Origin: Candida dubliniensis CD36
Lineage: Eukaryota > Ascomycota > Pichiomycetes > Serinales > Debaryomycetaceae
Assembly: GCF_000026945.1 (NCBI RefSeq)
Contig: NC_012863.1
Span: forward strand, 124,001-188,000
Length of the DNA stretch: 64,000 nucleotides
Direction: 5' to 3'
Numbering within the stretch: position 1 is the first letter of the stretch; each line of letters begins with the position of its first letter. Positions 41,137 through 55,638 of this stretch are shown piece by piece. The notes below the pieces were generated by a model. That model saw only the letters and a list, made by a program, of their open reading frames with translations. It did no database searches and was not told the origin of the DNA. A program made the position numbers and the translations under genes.

Positions 41137-41634
41137 CTAATACTTGTATCGATCATTGAATGGACTTTGATAATTTGTGTTGTTGTTAACTGGTTCGTAT
41201 CCATCGTGATTAGTATAACCATATTCGGATTTCACACTATCATTACTTGGACCAGGATAAGCCGACGTTGGAGGAGGTTGTGGTTGGTAAGCATATCTTT
41301 GGTTATATTGAGCATCGGGGTACATATTTGGATTAATGTATGTTTGTGGTGGTTGTTGATAAGTTGCATTATTTTGATTTCGGCAACAACAGCAGCAGCA
41401 TGCTTCAATACACTTGACACCCATACATAAACACTGGACAATCGTCGATATGGCCCAAATAACAAGAAGCCCAAGAAGCACACATCCAACAATGAACACT
41501 ATCTTACATCCTGTATTAGCCATACAGGTATCGTAGTTTTTAAAGGACTTAGCAAAAGATGTGACCTTGTCGGCATCATTTGAAATGGTATCACGAACAT
41601 CTCTCCTGGTAATAAAATCATAAATTATCGTCAT
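41137..41634 (-). CDS. PIN2: Pin2-like single-span membrane protein
   Basis: A 165-residue membrane protein like S. cerevisiae Pin2 (YOR104W), which cycles between plasma membrane and Golgi/endosomes as an exomer cargo. The conserved block is FAKSFKNYDTCMANTGCKIV, then one membrane helix (about residues 45-65) and QCLCMGVKCIEA with a run of six cysteines (CCCCCC, about 79-84) likely to be palmitoylated. The Gln/Pro/Tyr-rich tail (PQTYINPN, QPQPPPTSAYPG) is disordered as in the yeast protein but shorter. Topology is inferred to be N-terminus outside. The symbol is by homology, not synteny. Confidence 0.7.
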   Translation of the reverse strand: MTIIYDFITRRDVRDTISNDADKVTSFAKSFKNYDTCMANTGCKIVFIVGCVLLGLLVIWAISTIVQCLCMGVKCIEACCCCCCRNQNNATYQQPPQTYINPNMYPDAQYNQRYAYQPQPPPTSAYPGPSNDSVKSEYGYTNHDGYEPVNNNTNYQSPFNDRYKY

Positions 41635-42386
41635 TGTGGATTCTCTTGATATGGTTATAGCTTTGATTCAGAATTTAAACTTAAATTGTGATTTTATACG
41701 TATATCCTTTTTTTTTTCTTTCAAACAAAACAAAAAGAAAAAGCGGTCTTTTATCTATATTTAACAATTTGATCAAATTGTTGGAAGAAAGAAAGAATAA
41801 GGGGGGATGAATGAACAAAATAGATAAAAATAGACTCAATATGTTTTTTTTTTTTTTCTCGTGTGGTTCCTGATCTATTTTGTAACGTACTTTACACTGC
41901 CTCGTAATTGATTTTCAGGAAGGAGGCTGGGGTTAACTGGTGGATGACCTATGCTAAAGTAAGTAATTGCCTCGATTGAGCCGATATATTATGAATTTTA
42001 TTTCAGTCTCTCGATTGATTCAATTAACTCTTGATAATGACAATGCCTTTGATAAAGAGATTCTTTTATATTGGACCATAATAGGTACACTTGTTATCTT
42101 GGGGTAAGCAAAATTCTCGCGTTTTTTTAGTAGACAATTCTGATTCGAAACATTCTCACACAACAACATCACGTGTGTGTATATTCTGACTATCACCACT
42201 GCAGCATTTCTGGCTGTCACTTCAGACCAGATACTTTAGTCAGTGATGACTTAAAACCACATGCTTTCTTAAAACACTGATAAACTTGTGTTAACAAAGA
42301 CTTGGCTAGTTGTTATTGCGCCACTTAAATAATCAATGTTTAGCCAACTCCAACGGTAACAGCTGTAGTGCAGCAGCTCGTCAACT
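41635..42386. other. PIN2-like/tRNA-Gly intergenic region
   Basis: A 752-bp region with a perfect 20-bp palindrome at 41763-41782, a G7 run near 41804 and a CACGTG site near 42169-42174. It holds the PIN2-like promoter. No coding gene is found. Confidence 0.5.
41763..41782. repeat. Perfect 20-bp palindrome
   Basis: AACAATTTGATCAAATTGTT reads identically on both strands. It lies 129 bp upstream of the PIN2-like start and could be a dimeric regulator site or a hairpin. Confidence 0.75.
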
Positions 42387-42456
42387 GGACGGTTGATGTA
42401 GTGGTAACATATGAGCCTTCCAAGCTCAATACACGGGTTCGATTCCCGTACCGTTC
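42387..42456 (+). tRNA. tRNA-Gly, anticodon UCC
   Basis: A 70-nt cloverleaf. The acceptor stem pairs GGACGGT with ACCGTTC, the D-arm is ATGT...ACAT, the anticodon stem TGAGC/GCTCA frames the loop CTTCCAA (anticodon TCC), and the T-arm ACGGG-TTCGATT-CCCGT is canonical. The DNA downstream has a T run (42471-42478, transcript terminator). No intron. It lies just before CCA1. Confidence 0.95.
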
Positions 42457-42609
42457 AAATTTTATTTTTTTTCCCATTGATTTCTAGACTAATCTTTATT
42501 TTTTGTGACTTCTATCTCTTCTATTTTTTTTTTTTTTCTTGAATGTTTAGTTTTTTTTTTTTTTTTCGTTTATCACATCATCTTGTATCTGGCTAAACTC
42601 CCACGGTCA

Positions 42610-42621
42610 ATGAATGTTTAG
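42610..42621 (+). promoter_or_regulatory. Overlapping 3-codon upstream ORF at CCA1
   Basis: ATGAATGTTTAG (Met-Asn-Val-stop) starts 4 bp before the first CCA1 ATG and overlaps it in another frame. Ribosomes choosing this ATG would miss the first CCA1 start, so it may favour the downstream start at 42662. Whether the mRNA begins upstream of 42610 is unknown. Confidence 0.45.
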
Positions 42622-44257
42622 AAAAGGACTTCTCCGATTCCAACACACCTTTACCCATACTATGAAACGTCTCGTCAGTAATTCCATAGTGTTGACAACT
42701 ACCGAGGAAAATATTCGCAATGTTTTGGTTGGTTACTGTGATTATTACAACAAGACTAATAATGACTCACTTGAATTGAGAATTACCGGAGGCTGGGTTA
42801 GAGATAAATTATTGGGTAATGAAAGCCATGATATTGACATTGCAGTGAATCATCTAACTGGTGAGGAGTTTGTCAATGGACTTCATGACTATCTACGTCA
42901 ACATGAACCGGAATTATCAATGAATCATGTTCATACCATCAAAATGAACCCAGAAAAATCAAAACATTTAGAAACATGTACTACAAAGTTATTTGGAGTG
43001 GACATAGATTTTGTTAACTTGAGATCAGAAGAATATACCCATGATAGTAGAGTGCCATCGATTGAGTTTGGAACTCCGGAACAAGATGCTGTTCGTAGAG
43101 ATGCGACATTGAATGCATTATTCTACAATTTAAATCAAGGGCAAATCGAGGATTACACGAAACGAGGTTTATCTGACTTGCAGAATGGTATATTGAAAAC
43201 CCCATTGGCTCCTATCAAGACATTTTTGGATGACCCATTAAGAATTATCAGATTAATAAGATTTGCCAGTAAATTTAACTTTGTGGTTGAATCGGAGACC
43301 TTGAACGCAATGAAAGAAGAACACAATAAGTCGGCATTACTGACAAAAATAAGTAAAGAAAGAATTGAAATTGAATTACGAAAAATCTTAACCAGTAACA
43401 ACCCTGGTTATGGATTACAGTTGATAAACTACGTCGATTTGGCAAGCAGCATATTCTATGTTCCTGAATTAGCAAAAGAATTTGACAACGAGTCTTTAGA
43501 ACAAGCACGCTCTCAACTTGCACGCCACATTGAAATTGCTAGTTTAATCTACCCAAACTTCAAGCAAACTATCATGAATTCAACAGAGAAATTTAAAAAA
43601 GAGTTCTCCGCATTAATGGCCAATGACGATTATAAAAGCGTTTTTTGGTTATCTGTTATATTGCATCCATACACTAATGTTAAGTCACACAAGCCAAACA
43701 GAGACATTTTTAACCAGTATTTGAGGTTAGGTCTTACCTCGAAAAAGAGCGATATTGCTAAAGTTTCAGCTATTAATATGAACTCTGCTGAACTCTCGAG
43801 ATTGTTCAGTGCACCTGAACTTGTTAAGAGATCGGATATTGGTCTTTATTTAAGGAAGTTTCCTGAATTTGCATCTTTGAATTTGATTGTCAATGCTCTT
43901 TTGGATTGTGTAAGAAATGTTGATCAATTTATACAATTACCAAAAGAGTTGCCTGTTCCATTTCCTGAAGTTGGTGAAAAGATTTTAAAAGATGAAAACA
44001 TCAACAAAGTTATTTCTGATGTCGTCAGTAGATATGAGAAATTGTTTATACAGATTGAAAATTGGGATTTGACTAATGTTCATTTGGTGAAACCTTTAAT
44101 TGATGGAACTACCTTATCAAAATCGTTCGGAATGAAACCTGGCCCATGGTTGAGACCAACTATAGAAGAAATACTAGTATGGCAATTAGATAATCCCCAA
44201 TCAAGTGTGGATGAGTGCTTTGAGTTTGTGAAGACCATTATTCCAAAATACAAATAG
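42614..44257 (+). CDS. CCA1: tRNA nucleotidyltransferase (CCA-adding enzyme)
   Basis: Adds or repairs the 3' CCA of tRNAs in mitochondria, nucleus and cytosol. Class II polymerase signatures are present: GGWVRDKLLG, the metal-binding DIDIA (Asp-x-Asp), the RRDATLNALFYNL block and the helix SKERIEIELRK. Length 547 aa against 546 in S. cerevisiae. The N terminus is Arg/Lys/His/Thr-rich and acid-free to residue 16, where a second ATG (42662) could initiate a cytosolic form without the presequence; yeast Cca1 is known to use several starts this way. The gene follows a tRNA-Gly. Confidence 0.94.
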   Translation: MFRKGLLRFQHTFTHTMKRLVSNSIVLTTTEENIRNVLVGYCDYYNKTNNDSLELRITGGWVRDKLLGNESHDIDIAVNHLTGEEFVNGLHDYLRQHEPELSMNHVHTIKMNPEKSKHLETCTTKLFGVDIDFVNLRSEEYTHDSRVPSIEFGTPEQDAVRRDATLNALFYNLNQGQIEDYTKRGLSDLQNGILKTPLAPIKTFLDDPLRIIRLIRFASKFNFVVESETLNAMKEEHNKSALLTKISKERIEIELRKILTSNNPGYGLQLINYVDLASSIFYVPELAKEFDNESLEQARSQLARHIEIASLIYPNFKQTIMNSTEKFKKEFSALMANDDYKSVFWLSVILHPYTNVKSHKPNRDIFNQYLRLGLTSKKSDIAKVSAINMNSAELSRLFSAPELVKRSDIGLYLRKFPEFASLNLIVNALLDCVRNVDQFIQLPKELPVPFPEVGEKILKDENINKVISDVVSRYEKLFIQIENWDLTNVHLVKPLIDGTTLSKSFGMKPGPWLRPTIEEILVWQLDNPQSSVDECFEFVKTIIPKYK

Positions 44258-49222
<4,965 letters not shown>

Positions 49223-49432
49223 TGAGGAGATGTCGGATTTGTTTTTACGTAAATTGAATAGAAAAAATTATATGTCACACTAGAAAATTTGAAAAAAAAA
49301 AAGTGCTCTTTAAGATGATGATTGTAAATACTGTTTAGTTACTTTGGAAGGGGGAATCCGTTTATGCTATTGTTTTATCAAAGATCATCAGTGTAAATTC
49401 AACGTTTGTAGGTGAAAAAAAAAAATAAAACT

Positions 49433-49502
49433 GCAAGAACCGGGAATCGAACCCGGGGCCCAACGATGGCAACGTTGGATTTTACCACTAAACCATTCTT
49501 GC
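49433..49502 (-). tRNA. tRNA-Gly, anticodon GCC (copy 1)
   Basis: On the minus strand: acceptor GCAAGAA/TTCTTGC pairs 7 bp, the D-arm is GTTT-AGTGGTA-AAAT, stem CAACG/CGTTG frames loop TTGCCAT (anticodon GCC), and T-arm CCGGG-TTCGATT-CCCGG is regular. A T-rich run follows on the transcript side. It is identical over 70 nt to the copy at 51188-51257, in opposite orientation. Confidence 0.96.
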
Positions 49503-49522
49503 GACTGAGCTATTGAAGTGCT
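49503..49522. repeat. Inverted-repeat flank of tRNA-Gly copy 1
   Basis: The 5' flank of this tRNA reads, on the tRNA strand, ACTTCAATAGCTCAGTC just before the gene, the same as the flank of copy 2 (51171-51187). The inverted duplication so spans tRNA plus about 17-20 bp of 5' flank. Confidence 0.7.
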
Positions 49523-50266
49523 TTTCTGACAGCTGAAATTTTTTACTTTTTCACACTCATACCTTTTTCTGTTTATTATTTATCAATATCTTATACAGAG
49601 GTTGAGAAAGCCAATTAACTTCTTTTGCTTGTTTCATTAAAAAAAAAACAAATTTAAGTGTAAACGGTTATTTTTACAAAATTTCTATTCAAATAATACT
49701 GTCAGATTATCAGCATAATAAAAATAGCTGGTGTATTGCGGAAATCTCTTATTCTAGTACATGCCAAGTACGATTTACTAGTTTATCTTAGAAGCTATGT
49801 TTAGATTCTTTGGAATTTGCTGTACTCAATTATACTAGTGTCTTAAGAAAATCACTGTCAATCACTGCTAGTTAAGCTTAGCATTGACAAAAATGTCATC
49901 TACAAAATATTAGTGCAATACAATAGTGTTCGTTAAGGTTACGACTTCTATAATTCAACTTAAAGATTAAACTTATCATTATGATGCTCAAATTAACCTC
50001 AATGCATGAGATCAGCTAAAAAGAGTAATTAAATTTACATGAAGAATTTGATATCAAATGAATATAAATAATAATAATAATAATATACATTGTTCTCAAC
50101 TAAATACAATCTAAATGAACACCAATTCGGTGAAGAATTGGTCAGCTATTTGTACTTCTGTTAGTAGACATTTGGTACATTTAAAATGTATCGATTATAG
50201 TCACTTGAATTTATGTGTAAAAGATCACCAACAATTAAAGGATTTGAGGGAAATCATTTACACAAC

Positions 50267-51063
50267 TTGTCGGGAGTACGACAAGGCAACCCCTTTTTCC
50301 CAATCCTATTTAACATTGCCTTAGAACCATTACTAATTGAATAAAAAAATAAAAAAAGGTTTAGCATATGCTGATGATATCACTATCTTTATCCTAAGGA
50401 TCTTCATAAAAGATGGAAAGTGGTGTCCTTTGATATATATTTGTGGAGACGAGGGCAATACGTCGTTCTTTTCGGAGAATTAATTAGTTTTTGGTATACT
50501 ACACACGACTGTTTTAGAAACTCGTCTACCTAAAACTTTATTACATTGGAAGAGTTTCCTCGATAAGGATATCCTGATCAATTTGTAAATCACTGATCAT
50601 TATTGCATGGCTAGGAAAATAATTTTAGTCTAGTTTACGTGATACTAGAAAAACGGAAAACTGAATGTGGGTTCTGTAACATCTGACAAAAAAGTCCTGT
50701 TAGTGTTAGATTAATTTTTGATGCAAAAAATTTACAAAGATCTCAAGAAAATGCTATAAATATACAAATGTATCTTCATTTATGTAAAAGTGTACAACTA
50801 TTACTGTAATTGATTAGTATGTACACTATAGAAATATTTAATAAGGAAGAAACTATACCACCTAAGTACTCTCATTAGACGATGGGATCTCTATGATAAA
50901 ACGTGCCATTGTCATTCTAGGTAACCACATGTTGTATCATAATAAGCTATTATTGAGAGCACGTCTACTACCTAACAGCTGTCAAATTGAAAACACAACC
51001 TAGCTGAACTTGAAGACTGAACTACATGGGATTTGGTATAAAAAGAATGTAAAAAATTATTAA
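50267..51063 (+). pseudogene. Decayed non-LTR (LINE/Zorro-like) retrotransposon, RT fragment
   Basis: Remnant of a reverse transcriptase of LINE type. Frame from 50267 reads LSGVRQGNPFFPILFN, IALEPLL then a stop (bases 50267-50344). After a one-base frame change, GLAYADDITIF follows (50358-50390), which is the catalytic YADD box. Further on, 50893-51063 reads RAIVILGNHMLYHNKL and LLLRARLLPNSCQIENT, then a stop and TELHGIWYKKN, like the region after the RT in Zorro elements. Between are stops, indels and missing sequence, so it is not functional. No 5' or 3' end or poly-A tail can be fixed. Confidence 0.75.
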
Positions 51064-51170
51064 TTCAGTTATATAGTTTAAGAATTCAAAGAAAAGAGTT
51101 TATGCTGCTTACTAGAATCAACTTTTAAGGCTAATAAATATTAAGTATTCTGCCAAGCTTTTATTCGAGT

Positions 51171-51187
51171 ACTTCAATAGCTCAGTC
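51171..51187. repeat. Inverted-repeat flank of tRNA-Gly copy 2
   Basis: ACTTCAATAGCTCAGTC directly before the tRNA; the reverse complement of the flank at 49503-49519. Confidence 0.7.
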
Positions 51188-51257
51188 GCAAGAATGGTTT
51201 AGTGGTAAAATCCAACGTTGCCATCGTTGGGCCCCGGGTTCGATTCCCGGTTCTTGC
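51188..51257 (+). tRNA. tRNA-Gly, anticodon GCC (copy 2)
   Basis: Same 70-nt cloverleaf as 49433-49502, on the plus strand, with anticodon GCC in loop TTGCCAT and intact acceptor, D, anticodon and T stems. A run of T follows within 20 bp. It lies upstream of ELP6. Confidence 0.96.
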
Positions 51258-51306
51258 ATTTGTTTTTCCCCCCTTATTTTTTTTGATTCACAATTTGCTC
51301 AAACAA

Positions 51307-51314
51307 CGATGAGC
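51307..51314 (+). promoter_or_regulatory. PAC-like box CGATGAGC upstream of ELP6
   Basis: CGATGAGC matches the PAC element of ribosome- and tRNA-biogenesis genes and lies about 113 bp before the ELP6 ATG. Motif evidence only. Confidence 0.4.
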
Positions 51315-51426
51315 TTAATAATTCTTATTTTTATTTTTATTTTTTTTTTCTAGTTTATGATACATTCAACAAATCCTACAACAACGACTAACTCGAACCA
51401 ACAATAGAGCTATCTACATTAAAAGA

Positions 51427-52344
51427 ATGTCATTGAATAATCCAAGTCAAGATTTAATTTTTTTTAAAGATAATTCCCTAATATCCAAAAAAATTCTTAA
51501 TAATGAAATCAATACAAAATCGAAGAATTCCAATTCTTATTTATCAGTTATAACTTATAATCAATCAACATCACCTAATTGGTTAATTAATGGATTAATT
51601 GAAGATACATTATTTGGTAATGCCAGTAAAAGTTTAAATAATCATGAATTATCCAATGTATCAAATGAATCCATCAGCAATACTAATAGGAGAATTATGG
51701 TTATATCATTTTTACATAATAAAGAATTTTATATTAAAAATTGTAAACGAATTGGAATAAATCTTGAAGATAAACAAGAGAAGGAGGGGAAATTCCAATT
51801 TATTGATTATTTTAATGATTTATTTATAAATTTAATTAAAAATCCTAATGATGCCCTTAAGGATATTAATAAAATGTTTGATGATATTATAAACAATTCA
51901 TCATTGGATAAGAATGATGATGATAATGGTAGTGATGTTGATGTGATTATTCTTGAAGGGGTAGAGATTTTATTATTTGCTACTAATATAGCATCAAATG
52001 AATTATTATTTAATATTAATCGATTAAATAAAAAATGTCGACAGTTATTTGTTGTTTCCAGTAAAGATTGCCTCAAGAAGCATGAAGAATTAGTTACACC
52101 AAGTGCTGATCCAATGGTTAAAATTAATGAATTTTTAATTAAATTATTACATCGATCACAATTAAATATTACATTAGAACCATTAATTACTGGTCGAGCA
52201 AAAGATATTACTGGAAGTTTAATAATTTCTAAAGGTTGTATTCCATATGATGATAATGATGAGAATTTATCAGTTTCTATCAATGAAAAAGAATATGTTT
52301 ATCATATTACTAAAGATTCTCAAGTTAAATTATTCTATCGATAA
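51427..52344 (+). CDS. ELP6: Elongator complex subunit 6
   Basis: Member of the Elp4-Elp5-Elp6 RecA-like ring of Elongator, needed for mcm5/ncm5 modification of U34 in tRNAs. The 305-residue protein starts MSLNNPSQDLIFFKDN, with the strand and loop pattern of yeast Elp6 (QDLVLFSDQS). Conserved pieces are PNWLINGLIED, the RecA-like strand DVIILEGVEILLF, KDITGSLIISKGC and the end VKLFYR, all as in S. cerevisiae (273 aa, ending TKLFYR). Walker A is lacking, as known for Elp6. The stop codon is only 18 bp from that of the convergent TGL3. Confidence 0.92.
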   Translation: MSLNNPSQDLIFFKDNSLISKKILNNEINTKSKNSNSYLSVITYNQSTSPNWLINGLIEDTLFGNASKSLNNHELSNVSNESISNTNRRIMVISFLHNKEFYIKNCKRIGINLEDKQEKEGKFQFIDYFNDLFINLIKNPNDALKDINKMFDDIINNSSLDKNDDDNGSDVDVIILEGVEILLFATNIASNELLFNINRLNKKCRQLFVVSSKDCLKKHEELVTPSADPMVKINEFLIKLLHRSQLNITLEPLITGRAKDITGSLIISKGCIPYDDNDENLSVSINEKEYVYHITKDSQVKLFYR

Positions 52345-52362
52345 AAATAAAATTCTTGATGT

Positions 52363-54390
52363 TTAACCTCGTTTTCTATGTAAATTATATAAATCATCCA
52401 ATGCAAATTCAATAGCACATCTTGACCATAATAATGGGAATAATGGCCAAACTGATCTTTCACCAACTAAAACCCAATAAGGAATATTTTCCATGGTTTT
52501 ATGAACATCAAATACTCGACCAAAATCTTTCATTAAATATCGTAATTCTGGAACTATAGTGACTTCTCTGATTGATGCTAATGATTGTAACGTTGGAGGT
52601 TTTTCATCAATGAAAAATCGTTTCATTACATCAGTTAATAATCCTAATTTATTCATCACCATTAATCGATGTTGAATTTCCATACCAATTATAGTTTTCA
52701 ATTTTTTCATTAAATTATAACTAGTGGCATCTTGAGTATATTTTTCAATATCTTTCTTCTTGGTAAATTCTATACCACTGCCTCCCCCTCCACCGGCACC
52801 ACCACCAGAAGAAGTTCTTTTCCGCTTGTTAATACCATAACTATCATTATTGTTATTGTTATTATTGGCGACCGTAGAAGTAGCAGCAGTACTAGTATTC
52901 TTATCATATCGGATTTTACCATATTCATGATAATGTTGTAAGTCATTACTTATTAAGGGAGCCAAATAAGGTCTTGCTAAGCTTATAACAAAATGATTAA
53001 CATTGAAAAGCTCAGTTAATTTTGTGTACGGTGATTGTTGTTGCAAAACAATGTTAGTAGTAGGTTTTTCTCCATCACCAGGAATACCATTACTACTACT
53101 ACTATTACCACTACCACTACCAACACCGTTGCTGCTACTTCCACCACTACTGGTCCCCCCACCACCACCTACACCTCCACTAAAATTATCATGAGGTTTA
53201 AATTTAAAATATTGTTGATGATAAGTAACATCTTGAGGTTTTAAAAATTTCACATCGACATCAGGAGTTTGTAAAACAATTTCATTATTAAAATCTTTAA
53301 CATATAATGCTACATCATCTGATAAAACCCCAGTACCAATTGAAGCATAAATAGCTGTCCATATAATTACATTTGGAGCAGTTATATAATTTAGTAATGA
53401 AGGAACACATTGATTAGTCGGATGAACAACAATATTTAAAATTTTTTCAGTTTTCATATAAGCTTCTTCAAAAGTTAAATCACCAATAGTATCACGAACA
53501 AATTTAAGAAATAACAAAATTTCTTGAGAATATCCCTTTTTAACGACATTTTCAATAACATTACCATATCTTTCATCAATTTCATGATTTAATAAATCAA
53601 TATTTTTCATTAAATCACCAATATTAACTAAAATAGGAATTAATTCTTCATCAGTTAATGTACATACTAATGATGCCACAGCAGCACCAACAGCACTTCC
53701 ACCAATGATCCTTGGCATTAATCCTTTAAAATACAATGCCTTAACCACCCCTAAATGACATAATCCAAATAATGATCCACCTTGTAATAATAATGCACTA
53801 CAACCAAATGATTGTCTTGCATCATGGAAAAAATCCAATTTTAATTGTTTACTATTCATAATATATTCATCATTATTATCATTATTTAAAGCTTCATTTA
53901 AATAATCCAAACAATTTAATACTTCATTAATATATTCTTCAATTTTAAATTTAGTACCCATATAAGATTTCAAATATAATCTTTTTTGAGCTACACCAGC
54001 AAAATTTCGTATTAATCCACTTCGTAATAATGACATCATTACTTGAGAATCTTGATTTAATCTAGCTTCACGTAATAATTTTAATCTTTCATCAATTAAT
54101 ACATAATCATAATGTTTTGAGATGAAATTTTGTCGCCAAAGATCCATATTAGTTAATTTATCAACTTCATAAGCAACTTCTTTCCAATCATTATAATTAG
54201 GTGCAGTTTTCAATTGTTTGACATATTCTTTGAGGGGATCTTTCCGATTATATATTTGATATAATTGTTTGACCCAAAAGAAACAAATATCCATAATAAA
54301 ATCAATAATGGCCCATATATAACTTGGGGTATTGTTTATTATATAAGCAATAATCGGTATAATCGTGGTTGTAATCAATGTCCTTATCAT
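52363..54390 (-). CDS. TGL3: Triacylglycerol lipase Tgl3 (patatin domain)
   Basis: Lipid-droplet triacylglycerol lipase. The 675-residue protein begins with a hydrophobic N terminus, then the family block NMDLWRQNFISKHYDYV. The patatin core has the oxyanion glycine loop LLLQGGSLFGLCHLGVV and the nucleophile elbow GGSAVGAAVAS (Gly-x-Ser-x-Gly, residues about 232-242). PTNQCVPSLLNYITAPNVIIW and RPYLAPLISNDLQHY match yeast Tgl3 (642 aa). The added length is two glycine/serine-rich inserts and an Asn run in the C-terminal half. The start at 54390 fits the hydrophobic N terminus. It is convergent with ELP6. Confidence 0.92.
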   Translation of the reverse strand: MIRTLITTTIIPIIAYIINNTPSYIWAIIDFIMDICFFWVKQLYQIYNRKDPLKEYVKQLKTAPNYNDWKEVAYEVDKLTNMDLWRQNFISKHYDYVLIDERLKLLREARLNQDSQVMMSLLRSGLIRNFAGVAQKRLYLKSYMGTKFKIEEYINEVLNCLDYLNEALNNDNNDEYIMNSKQLKLDFFHDARQSFGCSALLLQGGSLFGLCHLGVVKALYFKGLMPRIIGGSAVGAAVASLVCTLTDEELIPILVNIGDLMKNIDLLNHEIDERYGNVIENVVKKGYSQEILLFLKFVRDTIGDLTFEEAYMKTEKILNIVVHPTNQCVPSLLNYITAPNVIIWTAIYASIGTGVLSDDVALYVKDFNNEIVLQTPDVDVKFLKPQDVTYHQQYFKFKPHDNFSGGVGGGGGTSSGGSSSNGVGSGSGNSSSSNGIPGDGEKPTTNIVLQQQSPYTKLTELFNVNHFVISLARPYLAPLISNDLQHYHEYGKIRYDKNTSTAATSTVANNNNNNNDSYGINKRKRTSSGGGAGGGGGSGIEFTKKKDIEKYTQDATSYNLMKKLKTIIGMEIQHRLMVMNKLGLLTDVMKRFFIDEKPPTLQSLASIREVTIVPELRYLMKDFGRVFDVHKTMENIPYWVLVGERSVWPLFPLLWSRCAIEFALDDLYNLHRKRG

Positions 54391-55633
54391 TTAATAAGTT
54401 GCAGTTGCTTATCCAAGAATGCAAGTATTTCTTTAAGTGATTGAAGGTATTTGTGATAGGTGTAATGGTAGTAGTTATTGTTGATATTGGTATGACAAGG
54501 TTCTAAGTATATATAGATGTGCACCAGAAGTTATATCAGAAGAGTAGAAGAGTATTTTGCTTGTAGTGTTTAGTTTTGGCTGACGTTCGGTGTGGGGGAG
54601 TGTCCATGTGATATTTTTTTTTTTTTTATTGTCAGATAATTTTTGTTTAAAGAGGGACAGAAGTTGGACGCATTTTTTTTTGATCTTGTGTTGTCCCATC
54701 ACGACATCACCTCGCCCCCACTCCTCTCACTCCTCCCCGCCCCCTCCTGCCCCTCCCTCCGCAGGCATTACCTTTCGCGGTACATAACATTGGACCGAGC
54801 TGAAGCTAAATTGCCTAATATGCTTGTAGTAATTCTTCTTCTTCTGGGGCAACGTTTCACATATTTTTGTTAGCCAGATTTAGCAATTTAAAAATGGTTG
54901 CGAAAATGTATACATTCATATAAATGATGCAGGTTTGTGAACCTGTTCCAATTCTATATCCCTTGATATTATTAATATGAAGTCCTGATTATTTAGTTAG
55001 AAGGTACAACAAATATCATAATATTTATCCTTGAATTTATGAATCATAACAGACTGATGCCATTAGCTTTTACTTTTATAACCCATCCAATAAAAGATAA
55101 TAGAGAAAAACCTTTCAATGTGATAGATCCCATTTTTATACGATTTTTCAATTTAAACTCTCCATTTATGCTTTTTATCGAATTTATACTTTTTTTCAGT
55201 GGAAAGGGTGCTGGATTGTAGTAAAGGTAAAATCTCGAAACAAGGCTGGACACTTTCATTAACAATAATGATAATTCTAACCAGGCGTTGTCTATCGGAA
55301 AAACCAGGAAATCCACAAAATCATTCCAAATATCACAAAGTAACATTTAACACTATCAATCGGAGTCAGATAGATAGATAGACAGATGCAAACCACGCAA
55401 AAAGAAGTACAGGGTACATCACAACGGAAAAAAATTTTTGCGCGATACAAATTGAGGCGGATCGGACTTTTTTTTTGCCTCAACATTGAAATCCATTGGT
55501 ACCGAATATACAAAGTCATACTAACCTATTGAGATGTGTGGGGACGACATTCATTGAAAGCTCTGATCAATACAGTATCGGCTTCCAAGACAACAGATTA
55601 GTTAAAGACCCAGAAATTACACATCTCAAGGAC
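54391..55633. other. TGL3 upstream region before the inverted-repeat element
   Basis: 1.2 kb. A C/T-rich, unusually GC-rich block lies at about 54705-54772, and a TTGAGGC...GCCTCAA stem at about 55451-55486 encloses a T9 run. Short frames here (for example 54590-54787, 55039-55221, 55292-55519) have no homology or codon character. I call no gene. Confidence 0.5.
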
Positions 55634-55638
55634 TTATT
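55634..55638. repeat. Target-site duplication, left (TTATT)
   Basis: Five bases TTATT directly before the element terminus TGTTC; the same five follow the right terminus GAACA at 56532-56536. Confidence 0.7.

Larger units (their letters stand above)
49503..51187. other. Island between the inverted tRNA-Gly copies
   Basis: 1.7 kb of AT-rich DNA enclosed by the two tRNA-Gly genes. The left 600 bp (49530-50100) shows no recognisable coding or repeat. The right part (50267-51063) is the LINE remnant. The short frame 50115-50324 is not called. Confidence 0.6.

Noticed and set aside
50115..50324. 69-aa frame beside the LINE remnant
   Set aside because: It crosses the RT motif in the wrong frame and has no similarity of its own; the region is better read as a decayed retroelement.
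54590..54787. 65-aa frame in the C/T-rich block
   Set aside because: Low complexity Pro/Ser from a pyrimidine tract; no homology.
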